A DNA stretch of 64,000 bases from NCBI RefSeq assembly GCF_000002425.4, contig NC_037269.1:3919146-3983145 (forward strand). The letters are read 5' to 3'. Position 1 is the stretch's first letter. Each line of letters starts with the position of its first letter. Of this stretch, positions 26,874-39,130 are shown piece by piece. The translations under genes were made by a program, and so were the position numbers. The notes under the pieces were generated by a model that did not search any database, was not told the origin of the DNA, and worked only from the letters and a program-made list of their open reading frames with translations. Source of the stretch: Physcomitrium patens. Its lineage: Eukaryota > Streptophyta > Bryopsida > Funariales > Funariaceae.

Positions 26874-27550
26874 GTCGCCTCCTCTCTCACTTCCTCTCCC
26901 TCTCCTCCTGTATCACTGCTCTTCTACTTCCTGATTAAAACACCGACGCCTCTCCTCTAATCCCCTCTCTCACGCGATAAACCCGCACCAATATCTCTTC
27001 TCTTGCCCCATACTCCGCAACCCCTCAGCCTCTTCACGAAAATCACCTACCGAGAAACACAGCACGACGCGAGCAAACAAGAACAGTCTCACAAACTGCA
27101 TAACCTTAAGAATTGCCGCCCGAAATTGCGGACACTGAAGCTACAAGTAGCGAGGGAGAGCATTAATTGGCTACAAGGTTGTAGCATCGTAATGAATGCC
27201 TGGAGAACAAAAGAGTGAGTGAGAATGGGCGAGAGGGGAGCCGGAATTGGCTGAAAATCTGCAGCGCAGAGTGTGACCGGGGCACACACTAGAGAGCCGT
27301 TACTGTCTGCCTTGGAAGGGGCGAGCGTGTTTTTTGAATTTTAAACGGCTCCAATGACCACTTGGACTGATTCCTCGGTTTCCGGCCAAAACCGTTCCCC
27401 ACGGCGCGGGAATGAGTCCCGCTCAGTTAACGGACGAAGACCTGGTAGTTCATCCAAAGAGCAAGACGAGTGATTTTTCATCCATCTTACTTCCAATTAC
27501 AGAGCGTTTCATGCAACGATATTGAATGCACCATTACGTGCAAATCCGTT
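26874..27550 (-). promoter_or_regulatory. Kinesin-12 leader and promoter with five AACGG (MSA core) sites
   Basis: The first 100 or so bases upstream of the ATG are a purine-rich leader in transcription sense. AACGG cores, in either orientation, lie at 27297-27301, 27344-27348, 27392-27396, 27429-27433 and 27546-27550, about 420-680 bp before the ATG, and none lies in the nearer 420 bp. AACGG is the core of the mitosis-specific activator element bound by three-repeat MYB (MYB3R) factors that time plant G2/M genes. That fits a phragmoplast kinesin, although full-length MSA consensus matches are weak. No clear TATA box was seen. Confidence 0.55.
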
Positions 27551-29920
27551 TTAACAAAACTCTACAGGGATCAATCATGTCATGTGTACGGAAAAACAAA
27601 TTGATCAAATCTAAATGTGATGACCATGTGATCGCACACATTGAGTCATTCACGTATCGCAACTACTGAATAAATGTTGTAATGTGTCAAGAGGTGTAAA
27701 AATGAAAATAAGATCATAATTTCTTTTTATGAAATTAAAATTATATGTCAAATTTTTTTTCATGTCAAATAAAATAATTATTTAATTATAAAAATATATA
27801 TAAATATACATGCTAAATGTATTCATTTTAAGAAGAAATAATTATGTTTAATTTTTATTTTAAAAAACTGATTGCTAAATTGTAGATCAAAAATCATACT
27901 AGTATTACTATTTATAGAGTAAAAACCTTAGACACAAAAATGATTTTTTTATTTTTTTATTTGGATTATTGTAAGTGTTAAAAGTAGTATTTACCACATG
28001 CATTTACAGGATTATAAAATATATAATTAATTCGTAGTTATTATATGTACATAACTTATATCGATTAAAAAACTCTTTAGTATATTTTAAAATCTTAATG
28101 TTTGTACTAAAATTCAATCAATTATTTATCAAACAATTTTTTTATAAAAGGGATATATTTAATATTAGTTATTAAGATAAACACTACAATATAGCACTAA
28201 ATTAATTAGAGTGTTGCCACTTAAAAATACTATTTTTATTTTGTATTATTTTTAACTTAAAAAAATGAGATAAACAACCATTATCAAATATTCTCTTAAG
28301 GGAATGATGTGTAATAATTGTGTACTAAAAAAATACTAATAAGAATCTATTAACGAGAATTTAGATTAATTAATAATTTGAATTTGATTCTTTGTATTTT
28401 CAATTTGTTTTCAATTTCTGTTTGTTTGTTTTCTTTATTCTTTTTGTATCTCCTTTTCCTTTAGCATTAAGGTTTTTACTACTTTCAGATATATTTCTTC
28501 TACAAGTCTGTTATATTTTTTTATTTTTTTTTGATAAAATTTCCATCATTTTTGTTATTTTTTTATATCTTTTTGTCTAATTTTTAAACTAATGTCTTGA
28601 AAATGTTTCTTTTTCAAATTTTTTCATTTAAAGCTTAGAAAGATATACATTTTCATTGACTTGATGTAGGATTTTATTTTTTTATTTTTATTTTAACAAT
28701 TCTGCATCTTTAATTTTAATTTCACCTTTTTTTTAACTTCAAAGTTTTTTTTTTCACTCCTTTAACTTCTTTTCAAATTTTTGGTTGAGATTAATTTTTT
28801 TTAAATAAGAATTTATTTTTTAAAATTAATAATAGATTAAGAGAAATTTTGATTTTTCTAATAGGATTTTATTAATATTAATAAATTATAAAATCAAATT
28901 TATATTTTTTTAGTCCCTTAAAAGGTTTATGTATATATATATATATATATATATAATTAAATCGTGACTAGAAAATATTATAGAAAAGTTATCTTGAAGA
29001 ATAACATTAGTAGGATTTTGAAGAATGACAAAATCTTGAATTTAGAACCAACAAATCTTGATCCATTTAATCTAAATGTTATTCTCATCTAGTTTCCATT
29101 AAGTTTAATATATTGTTGAAGATTGCATCTAGCTCTTATTTAAAGCTTGATTGACCCTCATGTACCAATTTGATTAAGTGTTTGCATTTTAATATTTTTC
29201 AAAATTAAATGTGAAATTAGTAATGTAAATAATGTCATGATTATATTGTATTATGGATCACATTGTCAAGTATCTTAGATAATAATATTGACATTGTGAA
29301 CATTATTGTGTAGTAATACAACCATTAGGTGTAAAAAGAAAGAAAGTATTTTATTACAGAAGAACCTAATTAAAAATAAAAATAAGTTTACAAATTTGAG
29401 GATTTTATGAGTTTTATAGCATATTTATAAGAAAAAGTATGGCAATTTATTGTTTTGCTTGTTGTGAATGCATATAAGAAATTTTAGGTTAATCAATTGA
29501 TTAGATTAAAGGATATAAAAGTTTTGTGGATTATAGTCTCAAAAATTGGGATTTAAAGGACTAGTGAGGATTTTTAAGATATCTATCAATTTGCTAATTG
29601 GATTGAAATACAATTTTTTTTAAAGGTAGTTAGTTTGACTTCCAACAATTGTGCAAAGTTTGGAATGAATTGAGTGGTGAAATTAAGAGATTGTGGTTCA
29701 AGAATATCTACATCAAGGTTAAAAAAGAAGGCGATTTGACACTTGAGTGGAATTTAGAGATTATCTATATGTATATTATAATATATGTAATCTTCTTCAA
29801 ATTTTTTGTGCTTGTTTTTAACTTAGTTGTTGCAAAGATTATAAATTTTGAGTCAAAATCAACAATTCGAGCATTAGTTATTAAATTTTCAATCCATTGC
29901 AGGTTCTATTAAGAATTTGT
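27551..29920. other. AT-rich intergenic DNA
   Basis: I see no gene. It contains many T-runs, a TA dinucleotide tract at about 28932-28955 and scattered short frames without features. GC content is well below that of the gene islands. It is probably decayed repeat DNA, but I cannot name a family. Confidence 0.5.
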
Positions 29921-30592
29921 TAAAGATTTAGGATTCAATCAAAGATTGATTAAGATCTAATCTTTGATTAAGATTTTTTTAGGATTTGATTTAGAATATG
30001 GTTATAGTTTAGGATTTTTTTAATATTTTTTTAATATTTGATTAGAATTTAGGATTTATCTATAGTTTTATTAATATTTGATTAGGATTTGTTTAGGACT
30101 TGTTTAGAATTTAGGATTTTATTAGGATTTGATCTAAGGTTTAAGTTTGATTAGGATTTCATTAGGATTTAGGATTTTATTAAGATTTGGTCTAAGATTA
30201 GATTTAGGATTGGAATTTAGGATTTGATTAGAGTTTGATTAGAATTTAATTAGGATTTGATTTAAGATTTTATTAGAATTTATTGAGGATTGTATTAGGA
30301 TTTGATTAAGATTCAATTAAGATTCTATTTTAATATTTTAAAATATTTTTTAAAGATTTTATTTATTATATGTATTTTATTAAGGTTAATATATAATTTC
30401 TTTATATTTCTCTTGTAAGTTCTTGAGACTTTTTTTGGATTTAATTAAAGATTGATTAGCATTTTTATAATTTGATTAAAGTTTGTGTAGGATTCTATTA
30501 AAGTTTTTAGGATCATTTTGTTGTAAGTACTATTTTTTTTTCCACAACTGAGTATCTAGTACATTTTCAAGTAGATTTCACATAATATGACA
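29921..30592 (-). repeat. Repeat copy with simple-sequence interior, sharing its end with 10.1 and 63.5 kb
   Basis: Read on the minus strand from 30592, it begins TGTCATATTATGTG and shares a CTTGAAAATGTAC...AGATAC...AGTTGTGG block with the repeat units at 10086, 11410 and 63529. The interior, about 29921-30500, is a degenerate array of 10-12-base units of the TTAGGATTTGATT kind on the plus strand. The other end is not clear. It looks like a non-coding mobile repeat whose interior has grown by slippage. Confidence 0.55.
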
Positions 30593-31549
30593 ATATTTAT
30601 GCTTCCAATAATTAAGACGATAGATGTCAACTTTGGAAGCACTTGGTTGATAATTTAGTTCCTATTATTTCCATGATATTTATCAAAGATATAGAGCATA
30701 AAAAAATCATAATTTTATAATAGATTACTATAAATAAACAAAAATAATTTTTAGAATTACTTCCAAGCTTGCTTTTTCTTATTGGACTCTTTCAAATGAA
30801 GTAGGTTATTAAATTATTTATCATGGAGAAAGAATATAGATTTTAGTAAGGTTAGACAAATTTAATTTGATTTTTTTTTTTTTTTTTTTTTTTTTTCTTA
30901 AGGAATACCAAATTCAAGAATATTAGATAATAAGAGACATAACTATTTCTGATTATTTTTTTCTTGAGTTTACTCTTATACTTCAAAATTTAAAATTTAG
31001 ATCATCTAAATTTAAAATATATATTATTTCGAATGATCTTGAGGTTTTGCAACATAATAAGAAGTTTTGGTCTCACTATAATAGCACATAAGCTTTTATT
31101 CATTAAATACAAATAATTTAAAGATTCTATAAGATCTTTTTATAAAAATAAGCATTTCTAAGATTTAAGCAATGTATCAAATTATAAGAACAAATATAAG
31201 AAGTGTAAATTGTTCTTTAAGCCAATCGACAAGAAATTAGCCTTCAAGCTTAGTTTAAAAATTTACAAGTCTTCTTCAACTAAATTACAGACTATACATA
31301 AGAACAAATATCAATACAACCTTAGAATAGATGGAAACAACATAGTGATAGTTTTGATAAAGTATTTTATACAATGTTCAAAAATTATATTCCTAAATCC
31401 ATTATCACTAAACTCTAAAATTTTGAAGATAAAATTTTAAAAGACCTTTAAGATTTGAAATTTTTTTATTTCAAATTTATTCCAATTCTTACAAAATAAA
31501 TGTAAAAAATCTCTAAAAATCTAAGGATATTGCATTTGCCATGCTTATT
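30593..31549. other. AT-rich DNA, possibly the 5' side of the LINE remnant
   Basis: No clear coding signal. A long T-run lies at about 30871-30897. A 76-codon frame at 31210-31440 is Lys/Ile/Asn-rich and could be decayed LINE sequence, but no motif supports it. Confidence 0.35.
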
Positions 31550-33200
31550 GATATTCTTTTCAAAATCACAAAGCATATGAATAAGGACTTATTTTAACTT
31601 TTTAGTAAGTATGAATTAGAAGAAGTTATTAATAACACATAAAAAAAAGACACCAAAATCAAAAAGAGTAGATATTAAAGTCTTCTAAACATTCTAACAT
31701 ATCAATGGTAATGATTATATTTCTATAATTAATCATACTTTAGTTACTACCATTTTCTATCTTACATTATTAGAGAACATGTTATCTCCTTGCTCAAAAA
31801 AAATAACAAAACAAAATTAGGTAGCTAGAGGTCCATAGTATTATTAAAAATCTCTTATAAAATCTATACTAAATTTATTCAAAGACAACTCTAAAGAATT
31901 TTTAAGGAAGTTACTAACCATAATCAAATTTCTTTTCTCTTATTGATATTTATATTAGATAATATTTTAGTTATCCAAAAGACTATAAATTAGGCTAATT
32001 TCCAAACAACGTAAAATTATTTTTACTATTTTATTTTTCTTTTAAAATTTTATTTTTCTTATTTTTGACGACTTCTTTCTTTATTTGATTAAAATTAATT
32101 TTCTTAGTATAAGTATAGTTGTAAGTATTATTAAAACTTTTACAAACTATTTTCTTATAAAAAGAGGTGTAACACAAGGTTGCCTTTTGGCACTGTATCT
32201 TTTCATCTTAGTTGATAAAATTCTTAATGTTTCTATTCAAAATACTATCTAAGAACAACATATATCAAATATCTCTCTTCCATGGAGTCCCTATTAATAA
32301 GTCATTAGTCAATATTCTAATAACTTTAAAATTATGATTTATAGATGAAATTTTATATTTTTTAATTAATTAAATTTATTAAGAAATTTAGCCTAAAGTG
32401 AGGTCTTCAAATAAACTAATTCAAATTTACAACTTATTAGTAATTCAAAAAAATTAATTTATTTTCTTAGCTAAACCAATTTAAATAGATATAGGTATTT
32501 AATACTTATATTAAGAAACTTATTGAGACCTCTTTTGGTATTATTTAGATCAAACATAAGATCCAACAATTTTTGGTCAATAGAATGATAAAAAAAATTA
32601 GAACATTGGTATTCCGCCAAAATCAACATTACATATTGAGCCATCATTATATGTAAGATTTTACTTTCTTCCTTGTATTTCTTTGTAGTCATATAGATAG
32701 ACTTTTAAAAGGCTATTTATAAAATTAAATCAATAATTAAGAATTACTCGTGAATTAATATAATTCTTTAACACAATCCAAACTAATTTAGGTTGTTTAT
32801 TCCAAAGCTCATATAGAAGATGGTCTTAGCATTATCAATCAAAAAGCTTCTACCAAAGCTCTCTTGTGCAAATAGGTATTACTAACTCTTTACCAAAACC
32901 AAGCAAAAATCTAATAATATTTTAGATATTACATTATGAATGTTAAACTTATGGCTTTTATAAATTAGACAAAAAGTTTAGTATGGTCATTCATTCCATA
33001 TCACAAATAGAATGTTGGGTCTAAAACTTGGAATAAAATTGTAACAATTTGATTGCATATATATAAGTTTTATTGGCTCAATTCTTAGTCTATATTTCAT
33101 AATATGTGGAACCATTTTTTTTTAAAAGAAATCCTCAATTTTCTTTCATTGATATTTATTTATAATCCCATTAAGGTTCAATTACGTACTTAAATAGTCT
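31550..33200 (+). pseudogene. Decayed LINE (L1-like) reverse-transcriptase region
   Basis: Three conserved plant-LINE blocks occur in the right order on the plus strand. At 31829-31932 a stretch reads like the family's RPISLLN-x-x-YKI block (here RSIVLLKISYKIYTK), followed across a stop codon (TAA) by RIFKEVTNHNQISF. At 32163-32219 is RGVTQGCLLALYLFILVDK, the R-G-V-x-Q-G-C-P-L-A-P-Y-L-F motif of non-LTR reverse transcriptase. At 32822-32872 is GLSIINQKASTKALLCK, resembling the downstream G-G-L-x-I-x-N-x-x-x-x-N-x-A-L-L-x-K-W block. Frames between the blocks are interrupted many times and the sequence is very AT-rich, so this is an old dead copy. It may continue to about 34.5 kb, but I see no firm motif there. 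Confidence 0.7.
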
Positions 33201-36200
33201 TTATTAGAATATAATTTCTTCAAATAGCCAATATCACCACTTGTCACATTTTCTACTTAATGGTGCTATTTGGAACCTTTTTCAAATTTGTTTTTCAATC
33301 TCGTTTTAAAATATACTTCAATATAGCAACGTCCTTTTAAAATCCAATAAATAGATATATTTTCACAAAATGAGATCTAATATTATTTCTAAAGTAATAT
33401 TCTAATTTCCATCAAAAGAGGATGGAATAAAAGGAAATAAGTGGTTTGTCTTACTTTGTTCTTTAGATATAAAGTTGTTTTGTTTAGACATTCAATCAAG
33501 AAGCTTATACTTTGACATAGAATTGTTACTTTAGCAAGCCTTAGTAGACAACATCAATCTCATGAAAGACTTCTTAAAAATTAATAGAATTTTTTTAAAC
33601 ACTAAATCAATTTTAAAAAAATAAAAAATAAAAAACCTTTTGGAATTGATTTCTTCTATGGTATAGTCAATGACTTAACTTCTAATTCTTTATTTTATTT
33701 TTATATTACCAGTGAAGAAATCATGAAATACTCTAATAAAATTGACAAAAAGTTATTACAAACTAATAGTGCTACTATCTATCTTGTGGCAGAAAAATAG
33801 GATTCATTCTTGGATCTAAAGTTTTTGTTTAATTAAAAAAAATACTTAATCTAATCTTTATTTTTGTAAAGAAAATATATTTATTTGGCTTATTTGGCAC
33901 AAACATGTTGAAATCAAAACTTGGAGGGATAAAATTAATGCTCATATTGATGGTCATTATAATGTGGATCAATTTTGAAAGTCCAAATCTATTTTCTATC
34001 AATCTTGAGATTGTCATCAAGCATGTCGTATTGAGAGGTAGGCTAGATCTCTTTTGGACAAATTAAAATTCAATTCTTGGAATTAGGATCCTTGCAAAGC
34101 CTTCATTTGATAACAAGTAATATTTATAGAACTTGTTTTATCTAAATTTAAATATTTTTGGAAGATCCATTTGATAATAAGAATTTTTTATTTATAAACT
34201 ATCTAAATCTAATTCTTCAAGTTTTTCTTTTAAAATAAAGTATGGAGTATATTCCACAGTAGAAGCATAGTTTAGCAAATTCTTATTGAATGTAGACAAA
34301 TCTTTTGGAAATTTGTCAAAATTCAACAAGCAAAGCATTTGCAACTAGAACCATTCTTTCTTAAGAGATGGAATAGTTATTGGATGGTTAATGGCACTCT
34401 TTGTTCTAGACGTGATTTAGTTATCAATTAAAACTCTAAAATACTCCAACATGGAATAATCATACATAACAATGTAGACAAGCTTGCCTTAAAAATTGCT
34501 CAACATTTGTAGTACATTTAACTCCACCTTTAGATATAAAGAGTTAAGTAGTTTGTTGTGACTTTTATACTTTATTAATACATCAAGTACACCCTATTAA
34601 TATAAAAAATATTTTAAAATAAAATAAAATAGAACTAAAGTAATTAAAATATTATACCTCAAAGTAAGGAACTCTATAAGTGTAGAATTTATTGCTATTA
34701 AGCTATACAAAAACTTTCAAACTAGTTGAATGTAGGTTTTTTGAGATATGATATCATAGAATTAGTCTCTGGGTGCCTATAAAATGGTGTTCTAAATATT
34801 GCCTTGGTTTTTGTAAGACATTTCAAGATGAATAAAGAATTTACAATTCAAAAGTATTGGTAGCAGTTAAAAGTATGATCTTATTTCTTATAAAAATTCA
34901 GCACATATTAATTGAAAGTTATGGGAAAAAAAAATTAAGTTTAAGAATAAAAGTTTAGCTTGAAAGAATTAAATGCAACTTTGTCAAGTGAATTTCTATA
35001 AATCTTTCCCAATTTGATTGTAAAGAGAGACTTTAGGTGAATCCAAAACAAAATCTTGCCACAATAATATATTGTCTAACAGAATATCCATGTGATTATT
35101 ATTATTTTTGTGTACTTGGTTTCTGATTTTGCTTTCAATTTTTTTTAAAAATAAAAATGAATATCTTTATTAAATCAAAGAATAAAATATTATACAAATG
35201 AAAGTTATGCTTTCAAATATTGTGGCATGATATATTTACACATAAAAAGTTTGAATCTAATGTAATACTTATGTTAAACATGTGCTGTGTTTTTATAAAT
35301 AATAAATAGAACTAAAACATTAATAATTATTATATTAGATTTCAAAACTTTACAATGATTTCAAAATTGATTCAAACATTCAATGACTATACTTGAGTTA
35401 TAAAAATAACTTTCATACTTAAAGTTGGTTTTATTTATTTATTTATTTTTAAGGTTTATAATACAACAGCAGAAACTTATACCATTGACAACTAAAATCT
35501 TTGTTTTGAACTCTACAAAATATCTTCCAATTAACACATCTTTCAGTATCAATTTTGAATTGGACATTGAACAATGATAAAGGTTGTTTATGTCACTATT
35601 ACTAGCAACTTTTTTTTTTGCTATAAGGGACAAAAATAATTATTGTAAAATCTATCTGGTTTTGTCTTTGGAACAATTTTTGTTCATCTTTTTGCTTTGG
35701 GTGCATTTTTTTGCACGTATGTGTGACTGTCTTATCATTACAAAAAACACGTTTCCAAAGAGTATGTATAAAAAGACGTTTTTTTATTTTTTTATTTTTT
35801 TATAATAATAAGTATGCATGTATACATACATACATATATATAGATAGATAGATATATGTATGTGAAAGCAAGGGAGAGAGAACATGGTTTGTTTTTTATT
35901 ATTTTATTTTATTTATTTAACATAATTATAACTTCTTTAACACTTTACCAATTAAAAATTATAATCATTATATTACCAAATATTTTAGATATAAGAAAAT
36001 ATAAAATGTAAAGTGAAAATTACATCTTTAATATGCAATGATATTTTATGATAAGTTACTTCAAATAGCTGTATGTTTTGAATTGTTGTTCCGAGATGTG
36101 CTACAGTTATTCAAGTTTAAAACTTTGAAAATAATTATTGTTTATTTTCGAAAGTAGTTCAATAATGTGCATGTTTAAACTTTTTTTCCTCTGGAGGTTG

Positions 36201-36250
36201 ACTCTCAGCCACAACAAGGATGTTCCCACGGTTTTAGAGACCGTTGCCTT
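33201..36250. other. AT-rich intergenic DNA with microsatellites
   Basis: I see no gene. The first kilobase may be the 3' part of the LINE remnant. A mixed CATA/TA/GATA microsatellite lies at about 35815-35862, and T-runs cluster near 35610 and 35780. GC content rises at about 36190 towards the USE1 gene. Confidence 0.5.
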
Positions 36251-36751
36251 CCGCCGCTGATGGCACCCACTCTCCAACACTTGTCGCGCGCTGCCTTCTG
36301 CCAAAGTTTAGATTCGCCGTCGCGGCGATCGTCTCTCCAGCTCAACGATTTTTCTCGTAATTGTATCGTATCGCTGTTCACCTTAACAGAAAACCCTACT
36401 CAATTGTCTCGGTTTGTTCATCTGCCTGTAGGAGGAAATCCAACATCATTCCATGCACGGAGGAAGGAAATCGACAAACAATTCGACGCATGTTGGAGTG
36501 ATATTTTCACCTAAGCTGCGCAACTCCATCGAAGGGATGCTAATCGAGGTCTCCTCACTCCACGATCGACAGGAGTAATTGCGTCGAAGTGATGCGCCAC
36601 GGCTATCATCGCAGTTCATTCTTCCCTCACCGATTTTGTATGAGTTCGAGTTGTTTCTCGGTGTGGATGATTAGGGTTTGAGAGTGAGCAGAGTGGAGGG
36701 GAAGCCATTGGTGCGTCTAGGGTTCCTTGGAGTGCAATTGGTGAAATTGCG
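36251..36751 (+). promoter_or_regulatory. Presumed promoter and 5' leader of the USE1-like gene
   Basis: A GC-richer stretch precedes the USE1-like ATG. It contains an 84-codon upstream frame at 36260-36514 (start MAPTLQHLSRAAF), which ends 237 bases before the main ATG and could act as an upstream ORF if the transcript starts early enough. I found no convincing TATA box, so the transcript start is unknown. Confidence 0.35.
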
Positions 36752-37552
36752 ATGGGTTTGAGCAAGGCGGAGGTGAATCTGAAGCGTCTGCTGCGTGCGC
36801 AAGTGAACCAGGCGAACGAGGCCAAGCTGGTGCACTATGTGGCCACGATGCGCACCTTGCTTGCGGAGCTTATCGGAGATCCGGCGCGTCAGGAACTGGC
36901 CACCATTCCTGCGTCCAGAGCTCGCGAGTATGCGGAACAAATTGAGCTTGTAGCTCAGAAGATACGAGATTGTAAGTTTGCGGATAATGATCGAGATCAA
37001 GCGGTAGCTCAAGTTCAAGCACAAGTAGTTGATGGTGAGAGCATTTGGAAAGGGAGCATGGAGACACTGAGGGATCAATTGAGGGACTTTGTGCACCTAC
37101 CTCAGATTGATGAGGCGATTCGAGATTCGGATGCTAGTCAAGGGCCTGAGATGAGTGTGTCTGGTATGCGGAGACGGCTTCGAGGGGATGAGTTGGGTAA
37201 TTTGGGAGCAAGGGAATCGTCTCGGCCTCCGGCGAGGGTGGACGCTTCCTTGCAGTCCTTGATGCAGCGGCATCGGGAGCTTCAAGAGGGGCTAACGGAT
37301 GAGATGGTGATGCTTTCGGCACAACTCAAGGAGAGTAGCCTGATGATGGATCAGGCGCTTCATGAAACTGACAAGGTGCTGGAAAGCACCGAGGATGCTG
37401 TTGAGTATAGCCTTGCTTCTACGAACAGGGCAAATGTTCGCATGGGCGCTCTTTCGAGCCAGAGCTGGAAAACAAGCTGTTTGACTTGGCTCATCCTGTT
37501 TGTCGTTTTTGGCATGTTTATGTTCATGGTGGTCTTGATTAGGGTTACGTAA
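36752..37552 (+). CDS. USE1: USE1-like SNARE (ER Qc-SNARE), single exon
   Basis: 266 residues without introns. The N-terminal half (MGLSKAEVNLKRLLRAQVNQ on) is the helical region typical of Use1. A heptad-rich SNARE helix spans about residues 175-235 (around HRELQEGLTDEMVMLSAQL), and a single C-terminal membrane anchor lies at about 243-263 (CLTWLILFVVFGMFMFMVVL) with only a few residues after it, as in tail-anchored SNAREs. Use1 acts at the endoplasmic reticulum with Sec20, Ufe1/SYP81 and Sec22 in fusion of Golgi-derived COPI vesicles. The start is the first in-frame ATG in the GC-rich stretch and gives the expected family length. The gene looks intact and does not overlap its neighbours. 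Confidence 0.88.
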   Translation: MGLSKAEVNLKRLLRAQVNQANEAKLVHYVATMRTLLAELIGDPARQELATIPASRAREYAEQIELVAQKIRDCKFADNDRDQAVAQVQAQVVDGESIWKGSMETLRDQLRDFVHLPQIDEAIRDSDASQGPEMSVSGMRRRLRGDELGNLGARESSRPPARVDASLQSLMQRHRELQEGLTDEMVMLSAQLKESSLMMDQALHETDKVLESTEDAVEYSLASTNRANVRMGALSSQSWKTSCLTWLILFVVFGMFMFMVVLIRVT

Positions 37553-37930
37553 GCTGCTTGAATTGTTCAGGATCTTCGAGACAGGTCATCGTCGACGCCC
37601 TGCTTGATTTGTAACAATCAATGATCAGTGAGGAGTAAAAATGGAGAAAATTAATATTGCTTGATGCAGTGTGTATATCAGCCATTTTGCAAAATGGTCT
37701 TTCAGAAGTCGATGTGAGCACCGATCAGCTAGCAAAACTTGGAGCAATACTGATTGCGAATCCATCCGAGTTGGTGGTTTTCAGTGCCTCCGTAACCTTC
37801 TATGTCCGGTTGCGTAGTGGATTCCGGTGACCACAGCCTGCCTTAAGCTACATCAGAAGCATGTCTGCGTGAGCAGATGGTAAATCGGTGTAGATTAATT
37901 GTAGAGTAATGTCATAGTCACTTTTTAAGT
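37553..37930. other. 3' region between USE1-like gene and SMP-30 pseudogene
   Basis: Probably the USE1-like 3' UTR and a short spacer to the convergent pseudogene. I see no gene in it. Confidence 0.45.
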
Positions 37931-39130
37931 TTAGGTTGAATTATCTTGAGCTCGATGCTGTAGATACCTGTGCCTTTCAGAATGAAGAGCTTGTTGAGGA
38001 ATTCGCCACCGAATCTCTCGTTGGTGACGCTTGACGGTTGGATGAGTCTAATGCTTTGCCCTTGTGATCGAATGCTGTTGCTGCGCGCACTCAAAAATCA
38101 ATCAGGTTATGGTTATATTTCATTTCTATGTACAAACTGGGAACTTATATTAGTAGTTTAGTGGCTTTGTAGGGTCATTGTTTACCTTGAACCCTACAGT
38201 TGGAGCCGACATAAACTTTTCTGTAAGTGTCGACCTTGACATCAGTCGGCATCCCCAACAGATGCGCCTTTGCATCGTACACTCCTGTTGCTTATATGCG
38301 GCAGGACCTTAATGAGCCGTCGGAGTACACCGTCAAAACGTAGATGTGTAGTTTTATCTCGTCTCTTTTGTCATTTCTGCACCCTCCAGACCAGGAGCCC
38401 GTGGAAATTGTGCCTGCTTCAAAGCAGTAGCTGCTCGAAGCTACACTGTACACTCGAATTTCAAATTCCATTTGCGGAAGAAATTAATAATTTGTTGCTT
38501 CCTTCAGTGGCTTACACTACGTTCTCGACTTCAGAGAACACAAGGCCGTTCTTCAGAGTGAAACCATCCGCCACGGCGTCAACGATGCCAGACCCTGGAT
38601 CGACCCGATAACTCTGGTATAACATTAGTTGTTTGGATCTGAACCCCTTCATCCTGGCATTGACGTTCTCCAACATCAAACCCTAATTAACACATTGTTC
38701 TTACATCGTTTGTACTAATGCTTCAGAGGTCATTGTTTTTGACCTCGTCTGCTTAGAAATTTGTTTGTTTTACTAATTGGTATACATTGACAAAGCATAG
38801 GGGCAGCCAAATAGCTAAGACACATGTCCTTTGCTGTCGTGCAGGTACACAAATTAATGATAGGGTTCGTTTAAATTTTGATGAGTAGGTTAGGCTTACC
38901 GACCATACGCGGTATCTGTAAAACAGACCGAGTCGTCTCTTTTTACAATAAAGTCGTTGGGGTTGTTGAACGGCACGCCGGACTAGTTGTCGGTATCTAA
39001 TTCGTCTCTCCAGGTCAAAATGGTGGATGTATACCCCATTGTTTCCCTGCCCCTGGTTGCAGGTCTACAGGTTGCCTTCGATGTCGAGGGTCATCCCACT
39101 GGCCGCGTCTGTTACGGATGACATTGTTGT
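37931..39130 (-). pseudogene. Broken SMP-30/gluconolactonase-like (strictosidine-synthase-like propeller) gene
   Basis: Family blocks appear in the right order on the minus strand: SGMTLDIEGNL then TCNQGQ (about 39110-39050); FNNPNDFIVKRDDSVCFTD (about 38980-38910), followed by AYGR and a GTAAGC donor near 38899; YRVDPGSGIVDAVADGFTL then KNGLVFSEVENVV (about 38612-38515); GMPTDVKVDTYRKVYVGSN (about 38255-38200); FGGEFLNKLFILKGTGIYSI (about 38010-37945). These match the N-P-N-D, D-G-F-x-x-x-N-G-L and G-V-P-D-G-x-K-x-D blocks of the lactonase-like propeller. A TAG (39065-39067) interrupts the first block, a frame change lies between it and the second, and a TAA follows SLRSCRI near 38295. The 5' end and signal peptide were not found. 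I read it as a dead host gene with relic intron borders. Confidence 0.65.
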
